Shown in pieces: positions 26,593 to 35,496 of a stretch of DNA of 64,000 nt. The DNA is from JAJEFO01 sp009843725 (GTDB taxonomy: Bacteria; Pseudomonadota; Alphaproteobacteria; Rhodobacterales; Rhodobacteraceae). The translations under genes and the position numbers were made by a program. The stretch is from NCBI GenBank assembly GCA_965243215.1, contig CBDEUJ010000004.1:930001-994000 (forward strand), given 5' to 3'. The notes beneath the pieces are model-generated. The model had not been told where the DNA came from. It saw only the letters and a program-made list of their open reading frames with translations, and did not search any database. Numbering within the stretch: position 1 is the first letter of the stretch; every line of letters starts with the position of its first letter.

Positions 26593-28221
26593 ATGCACGA
26601 AACGTTTGATCACATAATTGTCGGCGGCGGTTCGTCCGGCTGCGTCGTGGCGGCCCGCCTCGCAAGCGAGGGCGGGTCCAGAGTGCTGTTGCTGGAGGCT
26701 GGCCACTCCAACAGGCACCCGCTGCTCGACATGCCGCCCGGCATCTTCAAGATGATAAACGGCTCGCGGTTCATGCGCTACCACCGAACGACGCCGCAGG
26801 CTCATCTCGGGGGACGGGTGCACGACATCCCGCAGGGTCACGTACTGGGCGGCGGATCCTCCGTGAACGCCCAGGTCTACATGCGGGGACGTCCCTCGGA
26901 TTACGACGAGTGGCACGACATGCTGCGAGCCTGCAACGACGGAGTCGGCTGGAGCTGGAAAGACGTGCTTCCGCACTTCCGCCGGATGGAATCGAATGAT
27001 CGCCTGAACGACGAATGCCATGGCACGGACGGCCCGATGCTCGTGTCTGACCCGGGACACATCGATCAGATGTCCCGCTGGTTCGTCCAGGCAATGCAGA
27101 AACTGGGCTTGCCGTTCAATCATGACTTCAACGGGCCTGCACAGCATGGCGTCGGCTTCTACCAGTTCATGAACCGCGACGGCAAGCGAAGCTCCGCAGC
27201 CTATGCATTCGTCTTGCCCCAACGGCACAATCCGAATCTCGACTGCCGGCTCCGCTGCGAAGCAACGCGCATCATGGTAGAGGGCGACCGTGCCCGAGGC
27301 GTCGAATACCGGGACCGGTCCGGAAGGATCCATAAGGTCGCGGCTGACGGCGAGATCATCTTGTGCGCCGGCGCGCTTGTGACCCCGAAAGTCCTGATGC
27401 TTTCCGGAATCGGTCCTGCAGATCATCTTCGGCATCATGGCGTCGACATTGCAGTCGATCTTCCAGGGGTCGGACAGAACCTGATCGACCACCCCGAGGT
27501 GCCAATGACCGCTCTGGCCAACGGACCGTACGGCTACTACCGGCAGGGGACGGGATGGCGCATGATTCGCAACGGCCTTCAGTTCCGGCTGTTCGGCACG
27601 GGTCCCGTAACGTCGGCAGGAGTCGAGGCAGGTGCCTTTGTCAACCCCGCCTCGCCCGACGCGCTGCCGTCGATTCAGGCGTTCTGCGTTCCAACCGTCT
27701 ACCTCGACCGGGACACGCTAGGACTTGTCGAGGACGGCTATGGCGTGACGATCACCACGGTCGTGGTCAAGCCGAGGTCGCGCGGCACGGTCAGGCTTCG
27801 TTCCGCCAACCCCGGGGACATGCCGCTGGTGTCCCCTAATCTGCTGGCCGACGCCGACGACATGCGGGACATGATTTCGGGTCAGCGCTATTTCATTCGT
27901 GCCTTCCGGACGCCTCCGCTTTCCAACCGAATCCGGAGGGTCGCCATTCCGAACCCAGAGGATCTGAGCGAGGAGGCGCTTGCGGCCCATTGCAGGAGAT
28001 TCGTCAAGACCAACTACCATCCTGCAGGCACCGCCAGGATGGGAGCGGACGGCGATCCCATGGCGGTTCTGGACGCACGTATGCGTGTACGCGGGATTCA
28101 AGGGCTGCGAGTCGCCGACATGTCCGCCGTTCCGAACATCAACGCCGGCAACACCAACGCACCTGCAATGATGCTTGGCGATCGTTGTGCAGATCTGGTC
28201 ATGGGCAAGTGTGTTCCCTGA
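26593..28221 (+). CDS. GMC family FAD-dependent oxidoreductase (choline/alcohol dehydrogenase-like)
   Basis: A 542-residue GMC flavoenzyme. The N-terminal FAD motif is IIVGGGSSGCVVAARLASE; the ribityl-binding block is GHVLGGGSSVNAQVYMRG; the PROSITE-type second signature is GALVTPKVLMLSGIGPADHL; the catalytic His region is TNYHPAGTARMG, and the C-terminus DMSAVPNINAGNTNAPAMML is characteristic. Family members oxidise primary alcohols or sugars, including choline. The regulator upstream suggests, weakly, a link to sugar metabolism. ATG 26593 is the family start; its ribosome binding site is poor. Specificity is not readable. Flanked on both sides by gene-poor sequence. Confidence 0.93.
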   Translation: MHETFDHIIVGGGSSGCVVAARLASEGGSRVLLLEAGHSNRHPLLDMPPGIFKMINGSRFMRYHRTTPQAHLGGRVHDIPQGHVLGGGSSVNAQVYMRGRPSDYDEWHDMLRACNDGVGWSWKDVLPHFRRMESNDRLNDECHGTDGPMLVSDPGHIDQMSRWFVQAMQKLGLPFNHDFNGPAQHGVGFYQFMNRDGKRSSAAYAFVLPQRHNPNLDCRLRCEATRIMVEGDRARGVEYRDRSGRIHKVAADGEIILCAGALVTPKVLMLSGIGPADHLRHHGVDIAVDLPGVGQNLIDHPEVPMTALANGPYGYYRQGTGWRMIRNGLQFRLFGTGPVTSAGVEAGAFVNPASPDALPSIQAFCVPTVYLDRDTLGLVEDGYGVTITTVVVKPRSRGTVRLRSANPGDMPLVSPNLLADADDMRDMISGQRYFIRAFRTPPLSNRIRRVAIPNPEDLSEEALAAHCRRFVKTNYHPAGTARMGADGDPMAVLDARMRVRGIQGLRVADMSAVPNINAGNTNAPAMMLGDRCADLVMGKCVP

Positions 28222-29184
28222 GTTCCTGCCCAAGCCACCTTGCCGACCGCGAAGAGGTGGCATGTCCCCGGCGCCCGGTCGAATGGCGTGAGCAGGACCA
28301 GCGCGGGAAAGGCTTGCACGAAAGCGCCCGAATGCCGTTCCGGCATGGAGACCGCCACAGGCAGCTCCGGCCGGAGCCCGGTTTTCGGCTTCATGCGCCC
28401 CCTTCTTCGGTTGCGTCATGCGCTGCCACTCCATGCCCGATTCCCGCTCGATCGCAACACCGCGCGACGTCGGCATGCCAGATTCCGGCAGAAGGTGGTC
28501 CGGCCGTCGCAAGACGTACCGTTGAAATCACGTCTCTCCCCGCAACCAGCCCGCTCCTTAGCCATAATCGTGCCGGGATTCCGCGGTTTTCATCTCGCGT
28601 CCCGCGCTGTCTGCCGTATGCCGCCGCTCCCGGACGGAACGGGGCCAAAGCCAGCCCGTCAACCGCGGGCCCGCGTTCAACGCTGACCCGCCAGTCCACC
28701 CCGAACCATACGGGAACATCTCTTGCGCCGTCGTCCATTCTCCGTTTTGCCTGCATTTTTCACCGACAAGAGGGGAGGCAGGCCGCGAGCGGGTCGGCGG
28801 ACGGCCGGACGCACCGTGGTCGCGCGCAGCGAGGCCGAGGCGATGTGCCCGGACCGGACCGAGATCCCTCGCCTACGGGCTTGGCACCCGCGGTGGCCGA
28901 CAGGTCTGGGCGCGCTGGCGGACGACCTGTTCTGCGACCGCTGGCAGAAGGGCCGAGAACGGCCCTCCGACGTCTGGCTGGCCCTGCGCCTGCCGGGCAT
29001 CGTTCCTGTCGTTTGCTGATGATGCCAGCAAGGCAAGGCGTCGAAGTCCACGTGGCCGCAAGTAGCGCGTCGCCGGGACAATCGGCCAAACCGGTTGGTC
29101 TTATGCACCTGCGGACGCGTTGACTGGCGCGATCGTTACCGGCCGCGCGGACCACCATGATCCGTCATGATTGTGAACCACGCT
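28222..29184. other. Gap of nearly 1 kb with decayed sequence related to 9.8 kb
   Basis: No intact gene. The segment 28788-28915 is the second copy of the degraded sequence seen at 9838-9965. Around 28220-28400 the reverse strand has a hydrophobic frame (AFPALVLLTPF) without recognisable family. The remainder shows no start, ribosome binding site or family motif that I can support. Confidence 0.45.
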
Positions 29185-29742
29185 TCACGCGAACTGCGTG
29201 ATCCCCGACTCCGTGACAACCAGATCGAGAAGCTGGTCGGTTGGCTCGCGCGGCACTTCGCGACATTCCTGAATGTCGTAGGCAAACCCGATGGCGGTCA
29301 CGTAGTCACGCGAACGCAATGCCTCCAACGTTCTGTCGTAGTGACCACCGCCGTAGCCGAGGCGGCCGCCCCTTCTGTCGAAAGCGAGCAGCGGCACAAT
29401 CAGGATGGATGGCACAAGTTCGATCTGATCCCGCGGAATGGCAGCTCCAAAGGCGCCCTCGGCCAACTCCGTGCCGGGCATCCACTGACGAAACTTCAAG
29501 GCTTGATCCTTGCGTTGCACCACGGGGAGGCAAAGCTCGTACGATCCGGCAAGTGCGTGCATTGCTGGCCGGGGGTCAATTTCGGTGCGGATCGGCCAGT
29601 AGGCCGAGACCGCAGACCCGGTTGCATCTCGAACCGCGGCAACCAGATGCTCACACGCGGCCTTCGCAACACTTGGGTCTGTCATCGCGCGACGACGCGA
29701 CGCCGCCTTGCGCATGTTGGCCTTCAGGTCCGTGACGTTCAC
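29185..29742 (-). CDS. 5-formyltetrahydrofolate cyclo-ligase
   Basis: A 185-residue protein of the YgfA/MTHFS family, which converts 5-formyl-THF to 5,10-methenyl-THF with ATP. The N-terminal basic segment MNVTDLKANMRKAASRRR, the YWPIRTEIDPRPAM block, and the C-terminal GGRLGYGGGHYDRTLEAL (the ATP/Mg loop) are all typical. Its start overlaps the mgtE stop by 4 bases (ATGA), so it is translationally coupled to mgtE, an odd pairing. In many relatives it sits beside the YmdB phosphatase gene, here at 6793-7602. Confidence 0.93.
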   Translation of the reverse strand: MNVTDLKANMRKAASRRRAMTDPSVAKAACEHLVAAVRDATGSAVSAYWPIRTEIDPRPAMHALAGSYELCLPVVQRKDQALKFRQWMPGTELAEGAFGAAIPRDQIELVPSILIVPLLAFDRRGGRLGYGGGHYDRTLEALRSRDYVTAIGFAYDIQECREVPREPTDQLLDLVVTESGITQFA

Positions 29743-31127
29743 AAGAGCACCAGGGAAGCCAGGCCAAGGAACGTGAAAAAACCGACCACGTCGGTGACCG
29801 TCGTGACAAAGCTTCCAGATGCGAGTGCCGGGTCGACCCGTACCCGTTCGAGTGCGATAGGCACGAGAACTCCGGAAAATCCGGCCACGACCAGGTTCAC
29901 GATCATGGCGACGCCAATCACGACACCAAGCAACGGGGAGCCGAACCAGGCGTAGCCTACCGCTCCCATGATCACCGCGAAGAGCCCCCCGTTGAGAAAT
30001 CCCGCCAAGCTCTCCCGCCAGATGACCCTGAGCGCGTTCGAGCTTGTCAAGTCACGCTTTGCCAAGGCCCGAACCGCCACCGTCATTGACTGCGTCGCGG
30101 CATTGCCGCCCATGGACGCCACGATGGGCATGAGGACCGCAAGCGCGACGACCGCAAGCAGAACATCCTCGAATTGCGCAATCACGATCGAAGCCATGAT
30201 CGAGGTGACAAGGTTCACCGCCAGCCACGGGAACCTGCGCCAGACGATCGTGACAGTGGACGTCGACAAGCTTTCGTCCCCGACACCTGCAAGCCGGAAC
30301 ACGTCCTCCTCGTGCTCCTCGTCCAGCACCGCCATGGCATCATCAATGGTGATCACGCCCGCAAGCCGGCCTGCCGCGTCAACCACCGGGGCCGAGATCA
30401 GGTGGTACTGGTTGAATGCGTAGGCGACGTCACCCTCGTCCTCATCGACACGAAAAGTCCGGAAGCTGTCCTCGGTGATCGTCGAAAGAGGCACGTCGCG
30501 GCGCGAGGACATGACCCTCCCCAGGGTCACATATGCGACCGGCCTGTGGCGCGGGCCGACAAGAATGATGTGGTAGAACTGTTCAGGCAGGTCATCACGT
30601 TCACGCAAGTGATCGATGGCGTCACCGACCAGCCAATGTTCGGGAGCCGTGACCACTTCACGCTGCATGAGGCGGCCAGCGGAGTCCTCCGGATGGGAAA
30701 GCGACTGCTCAACCGCGATCCGGTCGCCCGTGTCCAGGGCGTCCAGGATCGCCTCCTGCTGCAGCTCTCCAAGATCTTCCAGGATGTCGACCACGTCATC
30801 CGATTCGAGTTCGCGGACCGCGTCCGCCAACTGCTTGTCCGGAAGGAATTCGATGACGCCCTCGCGGATGACCTCGTCAATTTCCGAAAGCACCTCGCCA
30901 TCGATCAGGTGGCCGGCCAGCAGCAGCAGTTCGCGGCGCCGACCATCGTCAAGCTGTTCCACCAGGTCCGCGATATCCGCGGGATGAAGCGGGTCGAAAA
31001 GCTCCGCGACGCGATCCGCCTCTCCAGCCGCCAAGGCCAGCAGGACTTGGGCCACGAGACTTCGGTTGAGCGCGTATTCGTCCTCGCCGTGCTCCTCGCC
31101 CGCTGCTTGCGAGGTCTGATCAGTCAT
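29739..31127 (-). CDS. mgtE: Magnesium transporter MgtE
   Basis: A 462-residue Mg2+ channel. Order of domains: acidic N domain (to about residue 135, with FDPLHPADIADLVEQL), paired CBS domains (about 140-260, LMQREVVTAPEHWLVGDAI and VVDAAGRLAGVITIDDAMA), then five membrane helices with the pore motif GGNAATQSMTVAVRAL. The cytosolic N and CBS domains gate the channel by sensing Mg2+. ATG at 31127 has AGGAGACGG upstream. It shares 4 bases with the downstream cyclo-ligase. Intact and of normal length. Confidence 0.95.
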   Translation of the reverse strand: MTDQTSQAAGEEHGEDEYALNRSLVAQVLLALAAGEADRVAELFDPLHPADIADLVEQLDDGRRRELLLLAGHLIDGEVLSEIDEVIREGVIEFLPDKQLADAVRELESDDVVDILEDLGELQQEAILDALDTGDRIAVEQSLSHPEDSAGRLMQREVVTAPEHWLVGDAIDHLRERDDLPEQFYHIILVGPRHRPVAYVTLGRVMSSRRDVPLSTITEDSFRTFRVDEDEGDVAYAFNQYHLISAPVVDAAGRLAGVITIDDAMAVLDEEHEEDVFRLAGVGDESLSTSTVTIVWRRFPWLAVNLVTSIMASIVIAQFEDVLLAVVALAVLMPIVASMGGNAATQSMTVAVRALAKRDLTSSNALRVIWRESLAGFLNGGLFAVIMGAVGYAWFGSPLLGVVIGVAMIVNLVVAGFSGVLVPIALERVRVDPALASGSFVTTVTDVVGFFTFLGLASLVLL

Positions 31128-31267
31128 GGCACCGTCTCCTGTCGCACGCTCGTGCGCACGTTAGCATCCGACGCAGATGGACAACAGCGACGTCCTTTCA
31201 CGAACGGCAATCGCCGTGGTTGAAAAAAGGCTTGGGCCCGATCGCTTCCGGGACCGGATCTGTGCTC

Positions 31268-32227
31268 CTAGATCTGGCCGACCTTCTTCAGGCGGGCATC
31301 GCGCAGGCGGGCAAAGTCATCGCCGGCATGATAGGACGATCGTGTCAGCGGCGTCGCTGACACCATGAGGAATCCCTTGCCGTAGGCAGCCTTCTCGTAG
31401 CTGGAAAACTCCTCAGGCGTCACGAACCTGTCGATCCGGTGATGCTTGCGTGTCGGCTGCAGGTATTGACCGATCGTCAGGAAGTCCACGTCCGCCGCGC
31501 GCATGTCGTCCATGACCTGAAGCACGGATTGCCGGTCCTCGCCGAGCCCGACCATGATTCCCGACTTGGTGAACATGGTCGGATCCAGCTCCTTCACGCG
31601 CTGCAGCAGCCTCAGGGAATGAAAATACCGCGCACCGGGCCGAACCTCGGGATAGAGGCCAGGAACCGTCTCGAGATTGTGGTTGAACACGTCAGGCCGT
31701 GAATCGACCACGACCTCAAGTGCGGACGGAGCGCACCTCAGGAAGTCCGGGGTCAGGATCTCGACGGTGGTGTCCGGAGACCGTCGCCGGATCGCGCGAA
31801 CGGTGCGTGCAAAATGTTCCGCTCCGCCGTCGTCGACATCGTCGCGGTCAACAGACGTCACCACCACGTGCTTTAGACCGAGTTTGTGCACGGCATCCGC
31901 AACACGACCGGGCTCGAAGACATCGAGTGCCTCCGGCGGCTTTCCGGTCGCGACGTTGCAGAACGTGCAGGCCCTCGTGCAGACCTCACCCATGATCATC
32001 ATCGTGGCGTGACCCTGGCTCCAGCACTCGCCCACGTTTGGACAGCCAGCTTCCTCGCAGACGGTCACGAGTGCGTGCTCGCGCATGATGCTCCGGGTAT
32101 CCATGTAGCCTCGACCCGTCGGCGCCTTGACGCGAATCCAGTCCGGCTTCCTCGGCTGGTCGCTGTCCGGGCGATGCGCCTTTTCGGGGTGACGCTGGCC
32201 GGGAATCTTCAGGTCTCTGACACTCAT
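31268..32227 (-). CDS. lipA: Lipoyl synthase
   Basis: A 319-residue radical SAM enzyme that inserts two sulfurs into octanoyl-ACP or octanoyl-protein. The auxiliary cluster motif CEEAGCPNVGEC, the radical SAM motif CTRACTFCNVATG (CxxxCxxC) and the C-terminal RSSYHAGDDF serine ligand are all present. ATG 32227 (MSVRDLKIPGQRHPEKAHRP) gives the normal alphaproteobacterial start; the upstream in-frame extension is unsupported. It sits 140 bases after the mgtE start and 143 bases before sufE on the same strand. The neighbouring SufE, also in Fe-S biology, may be chance. Confidence 0.97.
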   Translation of the reverse strand: MSVRDLKIPGQRHPEKAHRPDSDQPRKPDWIRVKAPTGRGYMDTRSIMREHALVTVCEEAGCPNVGECWSQGHATMMIMGEVCTRACTFCNVATGKPPEALDVFEPGRVADAVHKLGLKHVVVTSVDRDDVDDGGAEHFARTVRAIRRRSPDTTVEILTPDFLRCAPSALEVVVDSRPDVFNHNLETVPGLYPEVRPGARYFHSLRLLQRVKELDPTMFTKSGIMVGLGEDRQSVLQVMDDMRAADVDFLTIGQYLQPTRKHHRIDRFVTPEEFSSYEKAAYGKGFLMVSATPLTRSSYHAGDDFARLRDARLKKVGQI

Positions 32228-32370
32228 GCGGGCTCCGTCTGCCTTCGCGTCGCAATACCCGCAATGCGGCGGAAAGTCCATTCGTCATGCGGTCCTGCAT
32301 GGCGGCCATGCAGGATGCGAATGCACGAATGCAACTCTGGACGACATGGCCATCGCGGCCATTCCAGAAT

Positions 32371-32817
32371 TCAAGAGCTTAGGGCGTCCTGCTTCCCGCC
32401 GGCCCTGCTCGCCAGTTCCCGGATCCGCTTCACCATTGAACGCAGGCCGTTCGAGCGCTGCGACGTCAGGTGCTCCTCCAGCCCGAGACGATTGAGTTCG
32501 GCACGGGCGTCAATGTCCAGGATCTCGCGCACGCTCAACCCCGAAAACAGGGCTTTCAGAACCGCAATCAGCCCACGCACGATCACGGCATCGCTCTCGC
32601 CTTCGAAGGTGAATATCGCGGTGGCGCCCATGCCTTCGACGTTCGGCACCAGCCAGACCTGGCTCGCGCAACCCTCGACTTTCGTGGCCGGCACTTTCAG
32701 CGCCTCGTCCAAGGGCGGCATCGCCTTGCCCATTTCGATGACGTGACGATACCGGTCCTGCCACTCTTCGAGGTAGTCGAAGGCATCCACGATTTCTTCG
32801 AATTCTTCCTGTGCCAT
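32371..32817 (-). CDS. sufE: SufE family sulfur-acceptor protein
   Basis: A 148-residue SufE, which accepts persulfide sulfur from the SufS desulfurase for Fe-S cluster assembly. The active cysteine is Cys50 in ATKVEGCASQVWL, and the SVREILDIDARAELNRLGL then HLTSQRSNGLRSMVKRIR tail is canonical. ATG 32817 (MAQEEFEEIVDAFDYLEEW) is the family start. No other suf genes are in the window. The 383-base stretch upstream separates it from a divergent lipoprotein gene. Confidence 0.95.
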   Translation of the reverse strand: MAQEEFEEIVDAFDYLEEWQDRYRHVIEMGKAMPPLDEALKVPATKVEGCASQVWLVPNVEGMGATAIFTFEGESDAVIVRGLIAVLKALFSGLSVREILDIDARAELNRLGLEEHLTSQRSNGLRSMVKRIRELASRAGGKQDALSS

Positions 32818-33200
32818 GGATTTCCAATTAGGGCGAGATCCGTTGAAGGTCCAGAGGCGGAGGCCTTTGAAGCCAGTGCAGACGGCCTGACAGTTGCCCC
32901 AAGGAAGGCGTGGATAGAAGCTTGTTTCCTTGAGCTTGCCGTTTTCTGCCTTGCCGTGTCCTTCGCATGTGCTATGCATGCCTTGCCACGAAAGCAGGCC
33001 TGTGTCCTGCCGATCTCAGGTTAACGTCATGCAAGGCTTCCGTCCATGCCGTGACGCCTGCGAAAGGGACATGAATTCCGGCATTGGCGCTTCAGCATGT
33101 GGATGGCAGTCTCTCCGGAGACCCGGCGAAACGCAAAAACGTCGCAAGGAGATCGGGTGATGCCGTCAACCCATCTACACATGTCCAAGGGGCAAGGACA
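32818..33200. other. Divergent intergenic region, sufE and lipoprotein gene
   Basis: About 380 bases that must hold promoters for sufE (reverse) and the lipoprotein gene (forward). No gene seen. TTTTCTGCCTTGCCG and GTGCTATGCAT around 32940-32980 are mildly AT-rich; I cannot fix a promoter. Confidence 0.4.
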
Positions 33201-33662
33201 ATGACGTCACGCAGATCAGTTCTCATGGGTCTCATGGCAACCGGACTTTTGTCAGGATGCGGCGCCTTCCCTCGCATCGGCGGCTCGCAAGCAGAGTCCC
33301 CTTCGGACTCAGCGGGAGACGAATTTCGGCATTCGAACGAAGACATTCGTCCCCGGGTGGCCGAGATCACGTCCCTTGCCGTTGAGGACGTGACGGGCGG
33401 TGCCATCGTTCTCGCAACGGCCTTGCCTACGACCCAAGGCTGGTTCAGGCCGGAACTCGTCAACGACGCTCCCGATGGCAAGCCGGTAGATGGCGTTCTG
33501 TCCTACAGTTTCCGTGCGGTGCCACCGCGCGAAACACGGCGCCAGTCGACGCAGCAGTCACGGGTGCTCACTGCCGCGCTTTTCGTCTCGGATGCTCGTC
33601 TCGCCGGTGTCCGGACGATTCAGGTCAACGGAGTGCTGAATTCCAGGTCTGTCCAGCCCTGA
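33201..33662 (+). CDS. Predicted lipoprotein, conserved in Rhodobacterales-like genomes
   Basis: A 153-residue secreted protein. MTSRRSVLMGLMATGLLSGC is a lipoprotein signal with lipobox LSGC and acylation at Cys20. The mature part, after a low-complexity linker, has strands VAEITSLAVEDVTGGAIVLA, LSYSFRAVPPRE, SRVLTAALFVSD and VRTIQVNGVLNSRS. I recall similar small lipoproteins in Rhodobacterales but no function. ATG 33201 follows AAGGGGCAAGGAC; an upstream in-frame extension would put charged residues before the signal and is unlikely. It converges with rnd 27 bases on. Confidence 0.8.
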   Translation: MTSRRSVLMGLMATGLLSGCGAFPRIGGSQAESPSDSAGDEFRHSNEDIRPRVAEITSLAVEDVTGGAIVLATALPTTQGWFRPELVNDAPDGKPVDGVLSYSFRAVPPRETRRQSTQQSRVLTAALFVSDARLAGVRTIQVNGVLNSRSVQP

Positions 33663-33689
33663 CAGGCGGGCCGCCACGCCCGACGCGAA

Positions 33690-34847
33690 TCAGACCTCGA
33701 AAACTTCGACCGACGTTCCCTTGGCACGAAGGGCGAGCTTCCCCTTGCAAAGGCCGAGCGCATCCTCGCCGAACACCTTTCGTCGCCAGCCCGTCAAGGG
33801 CTGGCAGTCGTAGTTCCCGGCCGCAATCTCATCGAGCTCGGACGATGTTGCGATCAACTTCTGCGCGACACCGAGTTCTTCCGACTTGGCATTGAGCAGA
33901 ACGCGCAACAGGCTTGCGAGAGCAGGATTCACTTGTGCCTGGCCGTGCGGGCGACCCGAACTCGGCAGCCGGTCGTCAGGCGTCTCGATTCCAGCTTTCA
34001 CGGCAGCGAGCAATCCGCTTGCAATCTCGCCCTTGCGGGCATTTCGCGGCAGGCGCCGGGATCGGCAGAGTTGCTCCATTGTCCGGGGCCTTGTCGACGC
34101 AAGTTCCAGAATCGCGTCATCCTTGATCACTCGGTTGCGCGGAATGTTCTTGTCTTGGGCGTAGGTTTCGCGGAACCTTGCAAGCTCTCGAACGACGGCA
34201 AGATGCCGCCCCGATTCGGAACGGGTCTTGACACGCCGCCAAGCTTCATCAGGTTCGATTGCATAGGTTGCCGGATCGACAAGCAGGGCGATCTCCTCTT
34301 CGACCCAGGGCCGCCGTCCTGATGCGTCCAGTTCTGCAGAAAGATGCTCATAGATGTCGCGCAAATGCGTCACGTCCGCCAATGCATAGCGCCTTTGCGC
34401 ATTGCTAAGCGGACGCTGCGACCAGTCCGTGAAACGGGAAGACTTGTCGAGTTCCGCCCCTGCAATCTTTCGGACAAGCGTTTCGTACCCTACCTGCTCG
34501 CCAAATCCCGCCACCATGGCAGCGACCTGCGTATCGAAGAGAGGCAATGGAATGACCCCACCCTCGACGAAGAATATTTCGACGTCCTGCCTGGCTGCAT
34601 GGAAGACCTTGGTGACGTTCCTGTTTCCGAGAAGTTCATACAGTGGATCGAGGGCCAAGCCGTCTTCCAGCGGATCAACGAGAACGGCGGCGTCTTCAGA
34701 CGTCCCCTGCACCGCCAATTGCACAAGGCACAGTTTCGAGTAGTAGGTCCGCTCCCGCATGAACTCTGTGTCAACTGCCAGGTATGGCGCAGAAGACGCC
34801 TTCCTGCAGAACGCTTCGAGTTCTTGCGTGGTCGTGATCGTGATCAT
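33690..34847 (-). CDS. rnd: Ribonuclease D
   Basis: A 385-residue DEDD exonuclease that trims tRNA 3' ends. Catalytic motifs: YLAVDTEFMRE (Asp26, Glu28), VFHAARQDVEIFF, and YALADVTHLRDIYE with the last Asp/Tyr region. An HRDC domain follows (RRPWVEEEIALLVDP onward), with a second helical domain (LPRNARKGEIASGLLAA). It starts two bases after the purN stop on the same strand; purM-purN-rnd order is common in Rhodobacterales. Normal length; intact. Confidence 0.95.
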   Translation of the reverse strand: MITITTTQELEAFCRKASSAPYLAVDTEFMRERTYYSKLCLVQLAVQGTSEDAAVLVDPLEDGLALDPLYELLGNRNVTKVFHAARQDVEIFFVEGGVIPLPLFDTQVAAMVAGFGEQVGYETLVRKIAGAELDKSSRFTDWSQRPLSNAQRRYALADVTHLRDIYEHLSAELDASGRRPWVEEEIALLVDPATYAIEPDEAWRRVKTRSESGRHLAVVRELARFRETYAQDKNIPRNRVIKDDAILELASTRPRTMEQLCRSRRLPRNARKGEIASGLLAAVKAGIETPDDRLPSSGRPHGQAQVNPALASLLRVLLNAKSEELGVAQKLIATSSELDEIAAGNYDCQPLTGWRRKVFGEDALGLCKGKLALRAKGTSVEVFEV

Positions 34848-34848
34848 C

Positions 34849-35496
34849 TCAATGCATTGTCCCTGAACCTGATCCAGGATCTGCGCGGGCGTTCGGCGCG
34901 ATCCCCTTGGGCAGGTAAACCGGCGACCTGTCGCCGATCGCGAAGCGACGCAGGACCGCCGGATAGAGTTGGTGCTCCACGGTCAGCACACGAGCCGCAA
35001 GTGCATCGGCCGTATCGCCAATGTCTATTGGCACACGCGCCTGCCCCAGAACCGGACCGGCATCGAGCTGGTCCGTAACCTCATGAACCGTGCATCCCGC
35101 CTCGTCGTCGCCAGCCGCGATGGCGCGCGCATGCGTGTCAAGGCCCGGGTATTTGGGCAGGAGCGACGGGTGGATGTTCAGGATGCGGCCGGACCAGCGC
35201 TCTATGAATTCAGGTGTAAGGATGCGCATGAATCCGGAAAGGCAGATGATGTCCGGTCGGACCGTCTCGAGTCGCTTGGTCAAGGCGGCCTCAAAGGCTG
35301 CCCTGTCGCCTCGGAACGGACGGTGACTCACGACCGCAGTCTCAACATCCATCTCCCTGGCCCGTCTCAGCCCTTTGGCTTCCGGCACGTTCGACAGCAC
35401 GAGAACCGGACGGGCCGGGTGGTTCCCGATCATGTCCCGCACGAGCGCATCCATGTTCGAACCGCGACCGGAGATGAGGATGGCGACCCGCGTCAA
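34849..35496 (-). CDS. purN: Phosphoribosylglycinamide formyltransferase
   Basis: A 215-residue GAR transformylase, step three of purine synthesis with 10-formyl-THF. Motifs: VAILISGRGSNMDALV, the substrate loop GFMRILTPEF, the catalytic block ILNIHPSLLPKYPGLDTHA and TVHEVTDQLDAGPVLGQ. I place the start at TTG 35496 because it overlaps the purM stop (TTGA), as purM-purN pairs usually do, and the family N-terminus begins right there. A longer frame would run 72 bases inside purM. The C-terminus has a Gly/Asp-rich tail of a few residues. Confidence 0.93.
   Translation of the reverse strand: MTRVAILISGRGSNMDALVRDMIGNHPARPVLVLSNVPEAKGLRRAREMDVETAVVSHRPFRGDRAAFEAALTKRLETVRPDIICLSGFMRILTPEFIERWSGRILNIHPSLLPKYPGLDTHARAIAAGDDEAGCTVHEVTDQLDAGPVLGQARVPIDIGDTADALAARVLTVEHQLYPAVLRRFAIGDRSPVYLPKGIAPNARADPGSGSGTMH

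Noticed and set aside
26323..27492. Long reverse-strand open frame opposite the GMC gene
   Set aside because: It lies antisense to a clear flavoenzyme gene and its protein has no family-like motifs; GC-rich codon bias opens the opposite strand.
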